A stretch of DNA of 64,000 nt from Hydractinia symbiolongicarpus (taxonomy: Eukaryota; Cnidaria; Hydrozoa; Anthoathecata; Hydractiniidae), in contig NC_079885.1 in assembly GCF_029227915.1 (NCBI RefSeq), forward strand, positions 15,945,001 to 16,009,000. The letters are read 5' to 3'. Under the pieces are notes generated by a model, which made no database searches, had not been told where the DNA came from, and saw nothing but the letters and a program-made list of their open reading frames with translations. Of the stretch, positions 11,728-23,788 are shown one piece after another; the stretch's first letter is position 1, and every line of letters begins with the position of its first letter. A program made the translations under genes and the position numbers.

Positions 11728-11846
11728 GTCTACAACCATACCACGATGAACACACCTGTTCTCGTCCGATCACGGAAGTTAAGCATCGTCGGGCCGGGAT
11801 AGTACTTGGATGGGGAACCGCCTGGGAACTCCCGGTGTCGTAGGCT
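11728..11846 (+). rRNA. 5S rRNA gene 21, G7A and G89A
   Basis: 119 nt; G7A unpairs from C112 in helix I, and G89A lies in box C. Its 5' half is duplicated in copy 25. The downstream T6 run is TTTTAT. Confidence 0.94.
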
Positions 11847-12295
11847 ATTGACTTTTTCACGTTACATTATTTATCATTACGACTGTGACATATCTTTTAT
11901 ACGCAATAGCCGCTGAGTAAATCAAGTAAGGGACGTGATTAGAAGTTTCTTTCCATTCAAAACGGCTACAATCTTGCTGCAATAAATGCGCCACGTCGCA
12001 AATGAATGGATTACGAGCGTCCGACAAAGAAAATAGCGATGTAGTTACTTTGCTAATTAACTTTGTCATATGAAAATTAAGTCTGAAAGTACCCTAGATT
12101 TCCTTCGTTGGAACTTTTACCGGAAATCTTAAAGCGCATGGTCGTCGTACCGAATCGATAGCGCTGAAAAAGAGCTTTCAAATGCACATAAACACGACCT
12201 ATTTCGGATAATCCAGTCAAGAAATATGACCTTTAAACTTTAAACCATTTTCGATGTAATGTGCTAATAAATTGTAGATATCTGCCCGTTTGTTT

Positions 12296-12414
12296 GTCTA
12301 CGACCATACCACGATGAACACACCTGTTCTCGTCCGATCACGGAAGTTAAGCATCGTCGGGCCAGGATAGTACTTGGATGGGGGACTGCCTGGGAACTCC
12401 CGGTGTCGTAGGCT
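12296..12414 (+). rRNA. 5S rRNA gene 22, class T92 with G69A
   Basis: 119 nt; same changes as copy 18, from which it differs by the 2275-bp tandem duplication. Terminator intact. Confidence 0.95.
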
Positions 12415-12864
12415 ATTGACTTTTTCACGTTACCTTATTTATCATTACGACTGTGACGTATCTTTTTTACGCAATAGCCGCTGAGTAAATCAAGTAAGGA
12501 ACGTTATTAGAAGTTTCTTTCCTTTCAAAACGGCTACGATCTGGCTGCAATAAATGCGCCACGTCGCAAATCAATGGATTACGAGCGTCAGACAAAGAAA
12601 ATGGCGATGTAGTTACTTTGCTAATTAACTTTGTCATATGAAAATTAAGTCTGAAAGTACCCTAGATTGCCTTCGTTGGAACTTTTTACCGGAAATCATA
12701 AAGCGCATTATTATTGACAAGAATCGATAGCGCTTAAAAAGAGCTTTCAAATGCACATAAACACGACCTATTTCGGATGATCCAGTCAAGAAATATGACC
12801 TTTAAAGTTTGAACCATTTTCGATGTAATGTGCTAATAAATCGTAGATATCTGCCCGTTTGTTT

Positions 12865-12983
12865 GTCTACGACCATACCACGATGAACACACCTGTTCTC
12901 GTCCGATCACGGAAGTTAAGCATCGTCGGGCCGGGATAGTACTTGGATGGGGGACTGCCTGGGAACTCCCGGTGTCGTAGGCT
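12865..12983 (+). rRNA. 5S rRNA gene 23, class T92
   Basis: 119 nt; C92T and ATAGAC flank, the duplicate of copy 19. Terminator intact. Confidence 0.97.
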
Positions 12984-13433
12984 ATAGACTTTTTCACGTT
13001 ACATTATTTATCATTACGACTGTGACGTATCTTTTTTACGCAATAGACGCTGAGTAAATCAAGTAAGGGACGTGATTAGAAGTTTCTTTCCTTTCAAAAC
13101 GGCTACGATCTGGCTGCAATAAATGCGCCACGTCGCAAATCAATGGATTACGAGCGTCAGACAAAGAAAATGGCGATGTAGTTACTTTGCTAATTAACTT
13201 TGTCATATGAAAATTAAGTCTGAAAGTACCCTAGATTGCCTTTGTTGGAACTTTTTACCGGAAATCTTAAAGCGCATGGTTATCGTAATTAATGGATAGC
13301 GCTTGAAATGAGCTTTCAAATGCACATAAACACGACCTATTTCGGATGATCCAGTCAAGAAATATGACCTTTAAAGTTTAAACCATTTTCGATGTAATGT
13401 GCTAATAAATCGTAGATATCTGCCCGTTTGTTT

Positions 13434-13552
13434 GTCTACGACCATACCACGATGAACACACCTGTTCTCGTCCGATCACGGAAGTTAAGCATCGTCGGGC
13501 CGGGATAGTACATGGATAGGGGACCGCCTGGGAACTCCCGGTGTCGTAGGCT
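13434..13552 (+). rRNA. 5S rRNA gene 24, class M
   Basis: 119 nt; T79A and G85A with ATAGAC flank, the duplicate of copy 20. Terminator intact. Confidence 0.96.
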
Positions 13553-14002
13553 ATAGACTTTTTCACGTTACATTATTTATCATTACGACTGTGACGTATC
13601 TTTTTTAGGCAATAGCCGCTGAGTAAATCAAGTAAGGGACGTGATTAGAAGTTTCTTTCACTTCAAAACGGCTACGATCTGGCAGCAATAAATGCGCCAC
13701 GTCGCAAATGAATGGATTACGAGCGTCAGACAAAGAAAATAGCGATGTAGTTAATTTGCTAATTAACTTTGTCATATGAAAATTAAGTCTGAAAGTACCC
13801 TAGATTGCCTTTGTTGGAACTTTTTACCGGAAATCTTAAAGCGCATGGTTATCGTAATTAATGGATAGCGCTTGAAATGAGCTTTCAAATGCACATAAAC
13901 ACGACCTATTTCGGATGATCCAGTCAAGAAATATGACCTTTAAAGTTTAAACCATTTTCGATGTAATGTGCTAATAAATCGTAGATATCTGCCCGTTTGT
14001 TT

Positions 14003-14121
14003 GTCTACAACCATACCACGATGAACACACCTGTTCTCGTCCGATCACGGAAGTTAAGCATCGTCGGGTCGGGATAATACTTGGATGGGGCACCGCCTGG
14101 GATCTTCCGGTGTCGTAGGCT
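14003..14121 (+). rRNA. 5S rRNA gene 25, chimera of copy-21 type and class B
   Basis: 119 nt; its 5' half carries G7A of copy 21, while from position 67 on it is class B (C67T, G89C, A101T, C104T) with G75A added. T127A breaks the primary terminator. The switch marks a recombination point inside the gene near 14069. Confidence 0.92.
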
Positions 14122-14571
14122 ATTGACTATTTCACGTTACATTATTTATCATTACGACTGTGACGTATCTTTTTTACGCACTAGCCGCTGAGTAAATCAA
14201 GTAAGGGACGTGATTAGCAGTTGCTTTCCCTTCAAAACGGCTACAATCTTGGTGCAATAAATGCGCCACGTCGCAAATAAATGGATTACGAGCGTCAGAC
14301 AAAGAAAATGGCGATGTAGTTACTTTGCTAATTAACTTTGTCATATGAAAATTAAGTCTGAAAGTACCCTAGATTGCCTTCGTTGGAACTTTTTACCGGA
14401 AATCTTAAAGCGCATTATTGTCGTAAAGAATCCATAGCGCTTAAAAAGAACTTTCAAATGCACATAAACACGAACTATTTCCGATCACCCAGTCAAGAAT
14501 TATGATCTTTAAAGTTCGAACCATTTTCGATGTAATGTGCTAATAAATCGTAGATATCTACCCGTATGTTT

Positions 14572-14690
14572 GTCTACGACCATACCACGATGAACACACC
14601 TGTTCTCGTCCGATCACGGAAGTTAAGCATCGTCGGGCCGGGATAGTACTTGGATGGGGGACCGCCTGGGAACTCCCGGTGTCGTAGGCT
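14572..14690 (+). rRNA. 5S rRNA gene 26, exact consensus, type-2 spacer
   Basis: 119 nt with no change, intact T5 and a type-2 upstream spacer. It follows a B gene, as copies 60, 76 and 80 do. Confidence 0.98.
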
Positions 14691-15140
14691 ATTGACTTTT
14701 TCACGTTACATTATTTATCATTACGACTGTGACGTATCTTTTTTACACAATAGCCGCTGAGTAAATCAAGTAAGGGACTTGATTAGAAGTTTCTTTCCCT
14801 TCAAAACGGCTACGATCTGGCTGCAATAAATGCGCAACGACGCAAATGAATGAATTACGAGCGTCAGACAAAGAAAATGGCGATGTAGTTAATTTGCTAA
14901 ATAACTTTGTCATATGAAAATTAAGTCTGAAAGTACCCTAGATTGCCTTCGTTGGAACTTTTTACTGGAAATCTTAAAGCGCATGGTTGTCGTAATTAAT
15001 GGATAGCGCTTGAAATGAGCTTTCAAATGCACATAAACACGACCTATTTCGGATGATCCAGTCAAGAAATATGACCTTTAAAGTTTAAACCATTTTCGAT
15101 GTAATGTGCTATCAAATCGTAGATATCTGCCCGTTTGTTT

Positions 15141-15259
15141 GTCTACGACCATACCACGATGAACACACCTGTTCTCGTCGGATCACGGAAGTTAAGCATC
15201 GTCGGGCCGGGATAGTACTTGGATGGGGGACCGCCTGGGAACTCCCGGTGTCGTAGGCT
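15141..15259 (+). rRNA. 5S rRNA gene 27, class G40
   Basis: 119 nt; C40G only. The 1706-bp duplication starts in its 3' third, just after position 85. Terminator intact. Confidence 0.97.
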
Positions 15260-15708
15260 ATTGACTTTTTCACGTTACATTATTTATCATTACGACTGTG
15301 ACATATCTTTTTTACGCAATAGCCGCTGAGTAAATCAATTAAGGGACGTGATTAGAAGTTTCTTTCCATTCAAAACGGCTACAATCTTGCTGCAATAAAT
15401 GAGCCACGTCGCAAATGAATGGATTACGAGCGTCAGACAAAGAAAATAGCGATGTAGTTACTTTGCTAATTAACTTTGTCATATGAAAATTAAGTCTGCA
15501 AGTACCCTAGATTTCCTTCGTTGGAACTTTTACCGGACATCTTAAAGCGCATGGTCGTCGTACCGAATCAATAGCGCTGAAAAAGAGCTTTCAAATGCAC
15601 ATAAACACGACCTATTTCGGATAATCCAGTCAAGAAATATGACCTTTAAACGTTAAACCATTTTCGATGTAATGTGCTAATAAATCGTAGATATCTGCCC
15701 GTTTGTTT

Positions 15709-15827
15709 GTCTACGACCATACCACGATGAACACACCTGTTTTCGTCCAATCTCGAAAGTTAAGCATCGTCGGGCCGGGATAGTACTTGGATGGGGGACT
15801 GCCTGGGAACTCCCGGTGTCGTAGGCT
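15709..15827 (+). rRNA. 5S rRNA gene 28, T92-related, five changes
   Basis: 119 nt; C34T, G41A, A45T, G48A and C92T. Three of these cluster at 41-48. Duplicated exactly as copy 31. Terminator intact. Confidence 0.93.
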
Positions 15828-16277
15828 ATTGACTTTTTCACGTTACATTATTTATCATTACGACTGTGACGTATCTTTTTTACGCAATAGCCGCTGAGTA
15901 AATCAAGTAAGGAACGTTATTAGAAGTTTCTTTCCCTTCAAAACGGCTACGATCTGGCTGCAATAAATGCGCCACGTCGCAAATCAATGGATTACGAGCG
16001 TCAGACAAAGAAAATGGCGATGTAGTTACTTTGCTAATTAACTTTGTCATATGAAAATTAAGTCTGAAAGTACCCTAGATTGCCTTCGTTGGAACTTTTT
16101 ACCGGAAATCATAAAGCGCATTATTGTTGACAAGAATCGATAGCGCTTAAAAAGAGCTTTCAAATGCACATAAACACGACCTATTTCGGATGATCCAGTC
16201 AAGAAATATGACCTTTAAAGTTTGAACCATTTTCGATGTAATGTGCTAATAAATCGTAGATATCTGCCCGTTTGTTT

Positions 16278-16396
16278 GTCTACGACCATACCACGATGAA
16301 CACACCTGTTCTCGTCCGATCATGGAAGTTAAGCATCGTCGGGCCGGGATAGTACATGGATAGGGGACCGCCTGGGAACTCCCGGTGTCGTAGGCT
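16278..16396 (+). rRNA. 5S rRNA gene 29, class M with C46T
   Basis: 119 nt; C46T, T79A and G85A. Duplicated as copy 32 and again as copy 37. Terminator intact. Confidence 0.95.
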
Positions 16397-16846
16397 ATTG
16401 ACTTTTTCACGTTACATTATTTATCATTACGACTGTGACGTATCTTTTTTAGGCAATAGCCGCTGAGTAAATCAAGTAAGGGACGTGATTAGAAGTTTCT
16501 TTCACTTCAAAACGGCTACGATCTGGCAGCAATAAATGCGCCACGTCGCAAATAAATGGATTACGAGCGTCAGACAAAGAAAATAGCGATGTAGTTAATT
16601 TGCTAATTAACTTTGTCATATGAAAATTAAGTCTGAAAGTACCCTAGATTGCCTTTGTTGGAACTTTTTACCGGAAATCTTAAAGCGCATGGTTATCGTA
16701 ATTAATGGATAGCGCTTGAAATGAGCTTTCAAATGCACATAAACACGACCTATTTCGGATGATCCAGTCAAGAAATATGACCTTTAAAGATTAAACCATT
16801 TTCGATGTAATGTGCTAATAAATCGTAGATATCTGCCCGTTTGTTT

Positions 16847-16965
16847 GTCTACGACCATACCACGATGAACACACCTGTTCTCGTCGGATCACGGAAGTTA
16901 AGCATCGTCGGGCCGGGATAGTACTTGGATTGGGGACCGCCTGGGAACTCCCGGTGTCGTAGGCT
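16847..16965 (+). rRNA. 5S rRNA gene 30, class G40 with G85T
   Basis: 119 nt; C40G and G85T, the latter unpairing from C92 in helix IV. Duplicated as copy 33. Terminator intact. Confidence 0.95.
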
Positions 16966-17414
16966 ATTGACTTTTTCACGTTACATTATTTATCATTACG
17001 ACTGTGACATATCTTTTTTACGCAATAGCCGCTGAGTAAATCAATTAAGGGACGTGATTAGAAGTTTCTTTCCATTCAAAACGGCTACAATCTTGCTGCA
17101 ATAAATGAGCCACGTCGCAAATGAATGGATTACGAGCGTCAGACAAAGAAAATAGCGATGTAGTTACTTTGCTAATTAACTTTGTCATATGAAAATTAAG
17201 TCTGCAAGTACCCTAGATTTCCTTCGTTGGAACTTTTACCGGACATCTTAAAGCGCATGGTCGTCGTACCGAATCAATAGCGCTGAAAAAGAGCTTTCAA
17301 ATGCACATAAACACGACCTATTTCGGATAATCCAGTCAAGAAATATGACCTTTAAACGTTAAACCATTTTCGATGTAATGTGCTAATAAATCGTAGATAT
17401 CTGCCCGTTTGTTT

Positions 17415-17533
17415 GTCTACGACCATACCACGATGAACACACCTGTTTTCGTCCAATCTCGAAAGTTAAGCATCGTCGGGCCGGGATAGTACTTGGATGG
17501 GGGACTGCCTGGGAACTCCCGGTGTCGTAGGCT
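17415..17533 (+). rRNA. 5S rRNA gene 31, duplicate of gene 28
   Basis: 119 nt; identical five changes to copy 28, displaced by 1706 bp. Terminator intact. Confidence 0.93.
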
Positions 17534-17983
17534 ATTGACTTTTTCACGTTACATTATTTATCATTACGACTGTGACGTATCTTTTTTACGCAATAGCCGC
17601 TGAGTAAATCAAGTAAGGAACGTTATTAGAAGTTTCTTTCCCTTCAAAACGGCTACGATCTGGCTGCAATAAATGCGCCACGTCGCAAATCAATGGATTA
17701 CGAGCGTCAGACAAAGAAAATGGCGATGTAGTTACTTTGCTAATTAACTTTGTCATATGAAAATTAAGTCTGAAAGTACCCTAGATTGCCTTCGTTGGAA
17801 CTTTTTACCGGAAATCATAAAGCGCATTATTGTTGACAAGAATCGATAGCGCTTAAAAAGAGCTTTCAAATGCACATAAACACGACCTATTTCGGATGAT
17901 CCAGTCAAGAAATATGACCTTTAAAGTTTGAACCATTTTCGATGTAATGTGCTAATAAATCGTAGATATCTGCCCGTTTGTTT

Positions 17984-18102
17984 GTCTACGACCATACCAC
18001 GATGAACACACCTGTTCTCGTCCGATCATGGAAGTTAAGCATCGTCGGGCCGGGATAGTACATGGATAGGGGACCGCCTGGGAACTCCCGGTGTCGTAGG
18101 CT
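17984..18102 (+). rRNA. 5S rRNA gene 32, class M with C46T
   Basis: 119 nt; identical to copy 29 (1706 bp upstream) and copy 37 (2843 bp downstream). Terminator intact. Confidence 0.95.
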
Positions 18103-18552
18103 ATTGACTTTTTCACGTTACATTATTTATCATTACGACTGTGACGTATCTTTTTTAGGCAATAGCCGCTGAGTAAATCAAGTAAGGGACGTGATTAGAA
18201 GTTTCTTTCACTTCAAAACGGCTACGATCTGGCAGCAATAAATGCGCCACGTCGCAAATAAATGGATTACGAGCGTCAGACAAAGAAAATAGCGATGTAG
18301 TTAATTTGCTAATTAACTTTGTCATATGAAAATTAAGTCTGAAAGTACCCTAGATTGCCTTTGTTGGAACTTTTTACCGGAAATCTTAAAGCGCATGGTT
18401 ATCGTAATTAATGGATAGCGCTTGAAATGAGCTTTCAAATGCACATAAACACGACCTATTTCGGATGATCCAGTCAAGAAATATGACCTTTAAAGATTAA
18501 ACCATTTTCGATGTAATGTGCTAATAAATCGTAGATATCTGCCCGTTTGTTT

Positions 18553-18671
18553 GTCTACGACCATACCACGATGAACACACCTGTTCTCGTCGGATCACGG
18601 AAGTTAAGCATCGTCGGGCCGGGATAGTACTTGGATTGGGGACCGCCTGGGAACTCCCGGTGTCGTAGGCT
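18553..18671 (+). rRNA. 5S rRNA gene 33, class G40 with G85T
   Basis: 119 nt; identical to copy 30. Its five-unit duplicate is copy 38. Terminator intact. Confidence 0.95.
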
Positions 18672-19120
18672 ATTGACTTTTTCACGTTACATTATTTATC
18701 ATTACGACTGTGACATATCTTTTTTACGCAATAGCCGCTGAGTAAATCAAGTAAGGGACGTGATTAGAAGTTTCTTTCCATTCAAAACGGCTACAATCTT
18801 GCTGCAATAAATGCGCCACGTCGCAAATGAATGGATTACGAGCGTCAGACAAAGAAAATAGCGATGTAGTTACTTTGCTAATTAACTTTGTCATATGAAA
18901 ATTAAGTCTGCAAGTACCCTAGATTTCCTTCGTTGGAACTTTTACCGGAAATCTTAAAGCGCATGGTCGTCGTACCGAATCGATAGCGCTGAAAAAGAGC
19001 TTTCAAATGCACATAAACACGACCTATTTCGGATAATCCAGTCAAGAAATATGACCTTTAAACTTTAAACCATTTTCGATGTAATGTGCTAATAAATCGT
19101 AGATATCTGCCCGTTTGTTT

Positions 19121-19239
19121 GTCTACGACCATACCACGATGAACACACCTGTTCTCGTCCGATCACGGAAGTTAAGCATCGTCGGGCCGGGATAGTACTT
19201 GGATGGGGGACTGCCTGGGAACTCCCGGTGTCGTAGGCT
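19121..19239 (+). rRNA. 5S rRNA gene 34, class T92
   Basis: 119 nt; C92T only. The flank reads TTTTTTACG, so the primary run is six T. Duplicated as copy 39. Confidence 0.97.
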
Positions 19240-19689
19240 ATTGACTTTTTTACGTTACATTATTTATCATTACGACTGTGACGTATCTTTTTTACGCAAT
19301 AGCCGCTGAGTAAATCAAGTAAGGAACGTTATTAGAAGCTTCTTTCCCTTCAAAACGGCTACGATCTGGCTGCAATAAATGCGCCACGTCGCAAATCAAT
19401 GGATTACGAGCGTCAGACAAAGAAAATGGCGATGTAGTTACTTTGCTATTTAACTTTGTCATATGAAAATTAAGTCTGAAAGTACCCTAGATTGCCTTCG
19501 TTGGAACTTTTTACCGGAAATCATAAAGCGCATTATTGTTGACAAAAATCGATAGCGCTTAGAAAGAGCTTTCAAATGCACATAAACACGACCTATTTCG
19601 GATGATCCAGTCAAGAAATATGACCTTTAAAGTTTGAACCATTTTCGATGTAATGTGCTAATAAATCGTAGATATCTGCCCGTTTGTTT

Positions 19690-19808
19690 GTCTACGACCA
19701 TACCACGATGAACACACCTGTTCTCGTCCGATCACGGAAGTTAAGCATCGTCAGGCCGGGATAGTACATGGATAGGGGACCGCCTGGGAACTCCCGGTGT
19801 CGTAGGCT
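19690..19808 (+). rRNA. 5S rRNA gene 35, class M with G64A
   Basis: 119 nt; G64A (box A, CpG type), T79A and G85A, with ATAGAC flank and intact T5. Duplicated as copy 40. Confidence 0.95.
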
Positions 19809-20258
19809 ATAGACTTTTTCACGTTACATTATTTATCATTACGACTGTGACGTATCTCTTTTAGGCAATAGCCGCTGAGTAAATCAAGTAAGGGACGTGA
19901 TTAGAAGTTTCTTTCACTTCAAAACGGCTACGATCTGGCAGCAATAAATGCGCCACGTCGCAAATGAATGGATTACGAGCCTCAGACAAAGAAAATAGCG
20001 ATGTAGGTAATTTGCTAATTAACTTTGTCATATGAAAATTAAGTCTGAAAGTACCCTAGATTGCCTTTGTTGGAACTTTTTACCGGAAATCTTAAAGCGC
20101 ATGGTTATCGTAATTATTGGATAGCGCTTGAAATGAGCTTTCAAATGCACATAAACACGACCTATTTCGGATGATCCAGTCAAGAAATATGACCTTTAAA
20201 GATTAAACCATTTTCGATGTAATGTGCTAATAAATCGTAGATATCTGCCCGTTTGTTT

Positions 20259-20377
20259 GTCTACGACCATACCACGATGAACACACCTGTTCTCGTCCGA
20301 TCACGGAAGTTAAGCATCGTCGGGTCGGGATAGTACTTGGATGGGGCACCGCCTGGGATCTTCCGGTGTCGTAGGCT
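20259..20377 (+). rRNA. 5S rRNA gene 36, class B, primary terminator broken
   Basis: 119 nt; C67T, G89C, A101T, C104T and T127A. Duplicated as copy 41. Confidence 0.93.
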
Positions 20378-20826
20378 ATTGACTATTTCACGTTACATTA
20401 TTTATCATTACGACTGTGACGTATCTTTTTTACGCACTAGCCGCTGAGTAAATCAAGTAAGGGACGTGATTAGAAGTTTCTTTCCCTTCAAAACGGCTAC
20501 AATCTTGCTGCAATAAATGCGCCACGTCGCAAATGAATGGATTACGAGCGTCAGACAAAGAAAATAGCGATGTAGTTACTTTGCTAATTAACTTTGTCAT
20601 ATGACAATTAAGTCTGCAAGTACCCTAGATTTCCTTCGTTGGAACTTTTACCGGAAATCTTAAAGCGCATTATTGTTGACAAGAATCGATAGCGCTTAAA
20701 AAGAGCTTTCAAATGCACATAAACACGACCTATTTCGGATGATCCAGTCAAGAAATATGACCTTTAAAGTTTGAACCATTTTCGATGTAATGTGCTAATA
20801 AATCGTAGATATCTGCCCGTTTGTTT

Positions 20827-20945
20827 GTCTACGACCATACCACGATGAACACACCTGTTCTCGTCCGATCATGGAAGTTAAGCATCGTCGGGCCGGGATA
20901 GTACATGGATAGGGGACCGCCTGGGAACTCCCGGTGTCGTAGGCT
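20827..20945 (+). rRNA. 5S rRNA gene 37, class M with C46T
   Basis: 119 nt; C46T, T79A and G85A. First gene of the right half of the 2843-bp duplication. The terminator is shortened to TTTT (TTTTCCACG). Confidence 0.95.
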
Positions 20946-21395
20946 ATTGACTTTTCCACGTTACATTATTTATCATTACGACTGTGACGTATCTTTTTTA
21001 GGCAATAGCCGCTGAGTAAATCAAGTAAGGGACGTGATTAGAAGTTTCTTTCACTTCAAAACGGCTACGATCTGGCAGCAATAAATGCGCCACGTCGCAA
21101 ATAAATGGATTACGAGCGTCAGACAAAGAAAATAGCGATGTAGTTAATTTGCTAATTAACTTTGTCATATGAAAATTAAGTCTGAAAGTACCCTAGATTG
21201 CCTTTGTTGGAACTTTTTACCGGAAATCTTAAAGCGCATGGTTATCGTAATTAATGGATAGCGCTTGAAATGAGCTTTCAAATGCACATAAACACGACCT
21301 ATTTCGGATGATCCAGTCAAGAAATATGACCTTTAAAGATTAAACCATTTTCGATGTAATGTGCTAATAAATCGTAGATATCTGCCCGTTTGTTT

Positions 21396-21514
21396 GTCTA
21401 CGACCATACCACGATGAACACACCTGTTCTCGTCGGATCACGGAAGTTAAGCATCGTCGGGCCGGGATAGTACTTGGATTGAGGACCGCCTGGGAACTCC
21501 CGGTGTCGTAGGCT
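21396..21514 (+). rRNA. 5S rRNA gene 38, class G40 with G85T and G87A
   Basis: 119 nt; C40G, G85T and a private G87A, the only gene-body difference I saw from its duplicate, copy 33. Terminator intact. Confidence 0.94.
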
Positions 21515-21963
21515 ATTGACTTTTTCACGTTACATTATTTATCATTACGACTGTGACATATCTTTTTTACGCAATAGCCGCTGAGTAAATCAAGTAAGGG
21601 ACGTGATTAGAAGTTTCTTTCCATTCAAAACGGCTACAATCTTGCTGCAATAAATGCGCCACGTCGCAAATGAATGGATTACGAGCGTCAGACAAAGAAA
21701 ATAGCGATGTAGTTACTTTGCTAATTAACTTTGTCATATGAAAATTAAGTCTGCAAGTACCCTAGATTTCCTTCGTTGGAACTTTTACCGGAAATCTTAA
21801 AGCGCATGGTCGTCGTACCGAATCGATAGCGCTGAAAAAGAGCTTTCAAATGCACATAAACACGACCTATTTCGGATAATCCAGTCAAGAAATATGACCT
21901 TTAAACTTTAAACCATTTTCGATGTAATGTGCTAATAAATCGTAGATATCTGCCCGTTTGTTT

Positions 21964-22082
21964 GTCTACGACCATACCACGATGAACACACCTGTTCTCG
22001 TCCGATCACGGAAGTTAAGCATCGTCGGGCCGGGATAGTACTTGGATGGGGGACTGCCTGGGAACTCCCGGTGTCGTAGGCT
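21964..22082 (+). rRNA. 5S rRNA gene 39, class T92
   Basis: 119 nt; C92T and the six-T flank, the duplicate of copy 34. Confidence 0.97.
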
Positions 22083-22532
22083 ATTGACTTTTTTACGTTA
22101 CATTATTTATCATTACGACTGTGACGTATCTTTTTTACGCAATAGCCGCTGAGTAAATCAAGTAAGGAACGTTATTAGAAGCTTCTTTCCCTTCAAAACG
22201 GCTACGATCTGGCTGCAATAAATGCGCCACGTCGCAAATCAATGGATTACGAGCGTCAGACAAAGAAAATGGCGATGTAGTTACTTTGCTATTTAACTTT
22301 GTCATATGAAAATTAAGTCTGAAAGTACCCTAGATTGCCTTCGTTGGAACTTTTTACCGGAAATCATTAAGCGCATTATTGTTGACAAAAATCGATAGCG
22401 CTTAGAAAGAGCTTTCAAATGCACATAAACACGACCTATTTCGGATGATCCAGTCAAGAAATATGACCTTTAAAGTTTGAACCATTTTCGATGTAATGTG
22501 CTAATAAATCGTAGATATCTGCCCGTTTGTTT

Positions 22533-22651
22533 GTCTACGACCATACCACGATGAACACACCTGTTCTCGTCCGATCACGGAAGTTAAGCATCGTCAGGCC
22601 GGGATAGTACATGGATAGGGGACCGCCTGGGAACTCCCGGTGTCGTAGGCT
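22533..22651 (+). rRNA. 5S rRNA gene 40, class M with G64A
   Basis: 119 nt; G64A, T79A and G85A with ATAGAC flank, the duplicate of copy 35. Terminator intact. Confidence 0.95.
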
Positions 22652-23101
22652 ATAGACTTTTTCACGTTACATTATTTATCATTACGACTGTGACGTATCT
22701 TTTTTAGGCAATAGCCGCTGAGTAAATCAAGTAAGGGACGTGATTAGAAGTTTCTTTCACTTCAAAACGGCTACGATCTGGCAGCAATAAATGCGCCACG
22801 TCGCAAATGAATGGATTACGAGCGTCAGACAAAGAAAATAGCGATGTAGGTAATTTGCTAATTAACTTTGTCATATGAAAATTAAGTCTGAAAGTACCCT
22901 AGATTGCCTTTGTTGGAACTTTTTACCGGAAATCTTAAAGCGCATGGTTATCGTAATTATTGGATAGCGCTTGAAATGAGCTTTCAAATGCACATAAACA
23001 CGACCTATTTCGGATGATCCAGTCAAGAAATATGACCTTTAAAGATTAAACCATTTTCGATGTAATGTGCTAATAAATCGTAGATATCTGCCCGTTTGTT
23101 T

Positions 23102-23220
23102 GTCTACGACCATACCACGATGAACACACCTGTTCTCGTCCGATCACGGAAGTTAAGCATCGTCGGGTCGGGATAGTACTTGGATGGGGCACCGCCTGGG
23201 ATCTTCCGGTGTCGTAGGCT
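23102..23220 (+). rRNA. 5S rRNA gene 41, class B, primary terminator broken
   Basis: 119 nt; C67T, G89C, A101T, C104T and T127A, the duplicate of copy 36. With copies 42-43 it resembles copies 86-88, 25,590 bp downstream. Confidence 0.93.
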
Positions 23221-23669
23221 ATTGACTATTTCACGTTACATTATTTATCATTACGACTGTGACGTATCTTTTTTACGCACTAGCCGCTGAGTAAATCAAG
23301 TAAGGGACGTGATTAGAAGTTTCTTTCCCTTCAAAACGGCTACAATCTTGCTGCAATAAATGCGCCACGTCGCAAATGAATGGATTACGAGCGTCAGACA
23401 AAGAAAATAGCGATGTAGTTACTTTGCTAATTAACTTTGTCATATGACAATTAAGTCTGCAAGTACCCTAGATTTCCTTCGTTGGAACTTTTACCGGAAA
23501 TCTTAAAGCGCATGATTGTCGTACCGAATCGATAGCGCTTAAAAAGAGCTTTCAAATGCACATTAACACGACCTATTTCGGATAATCCAGTCAAGAAATA
23601 TGACCTTTAAAGATTAAACCATTTTCGATGTAATGTGCTAATAAATCGTAGATATCTGCCCGTTTGTTT

Positions 23670-23788
23670 GTCTACGACCATACCACGATGAACACACCTG
23701 TTCTCGTCCGATCACGGAAGTTAAGCATCGTCGGGCCGGGATAGTACTTGGATGGGGGACCGCCTGGGAACTCCCGGTGTCGTAGGCT
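23670..23788 (+). rRNA. 5S rRNA gene 42, exact consensus
   Basis: 119 nt with no change and an intact T5. Upstream spacer is not type 2; it has the GATTGTCGTACCG form of the hypervariable segment. Confidence 0.98.

Larger units (their letters stand above)
9542..11816 (+). repeat. Left copy of a 2275-bp four-unit tandem duplication
   Basis: Sequence from just after position 89 of gene 17 to position 89 of gene 21 recurs 2275 bp downstream. Shared rare markers are G69A, two ATAGAC flanks, AATAGACGC and the TTTTAT run. Confidence 0.85.
11817..14068 (+). repeat. Right copy of the 2275-bp duplication
   Basis: Matches 9542-11793 until position 66 of gene 25, where the sequence switches to class B. 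Both visible edges lie inside 5S genes, so exchange occurred in the coding region. Confidence 0.85.
15226..16931 (+). repeat. Left copy of a 1706-bp three-unit tandem duplication
   Basis: Genes 28-30 recur as 31-33 with the same rare alleles (five changes in gene 28, C46T plus M, G85T) and spacer variants such as AATGAGCCACG and CCGGACATC. Confidence 0.85.
16932..18637 (+). repeat. Right copy of the 1706-bp duplication
   Basis: Begins after position 85 of gene 30. The match at this offset continues from 15226 to about 17044 in the left copy, then ends at CAATTAAGG versus CAAGTAAGG. Confidence 0.85.
17828..20670 (+). repeat. Left copy of a 2843-bp five-unit tandem duplication
   Basis: Genes 32-36 recur as 37-41, each displaced by exactly 2843 bp. 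The junction lies in the spacer within AAAGCGCAT, directly before the hypervariable segment. Confidence 0.88.
20671..23513 (+). repeat. Right copy of the 2843-bp duplication
   Basis: Only a handful of single-base differences from the left copy were noticed, for example G87A in gene 38 and T130C after gene 37, so the event looks recent. It overlaps the right half of the 1706-bp duplication and is therefore younger. Confidence 0.88.
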
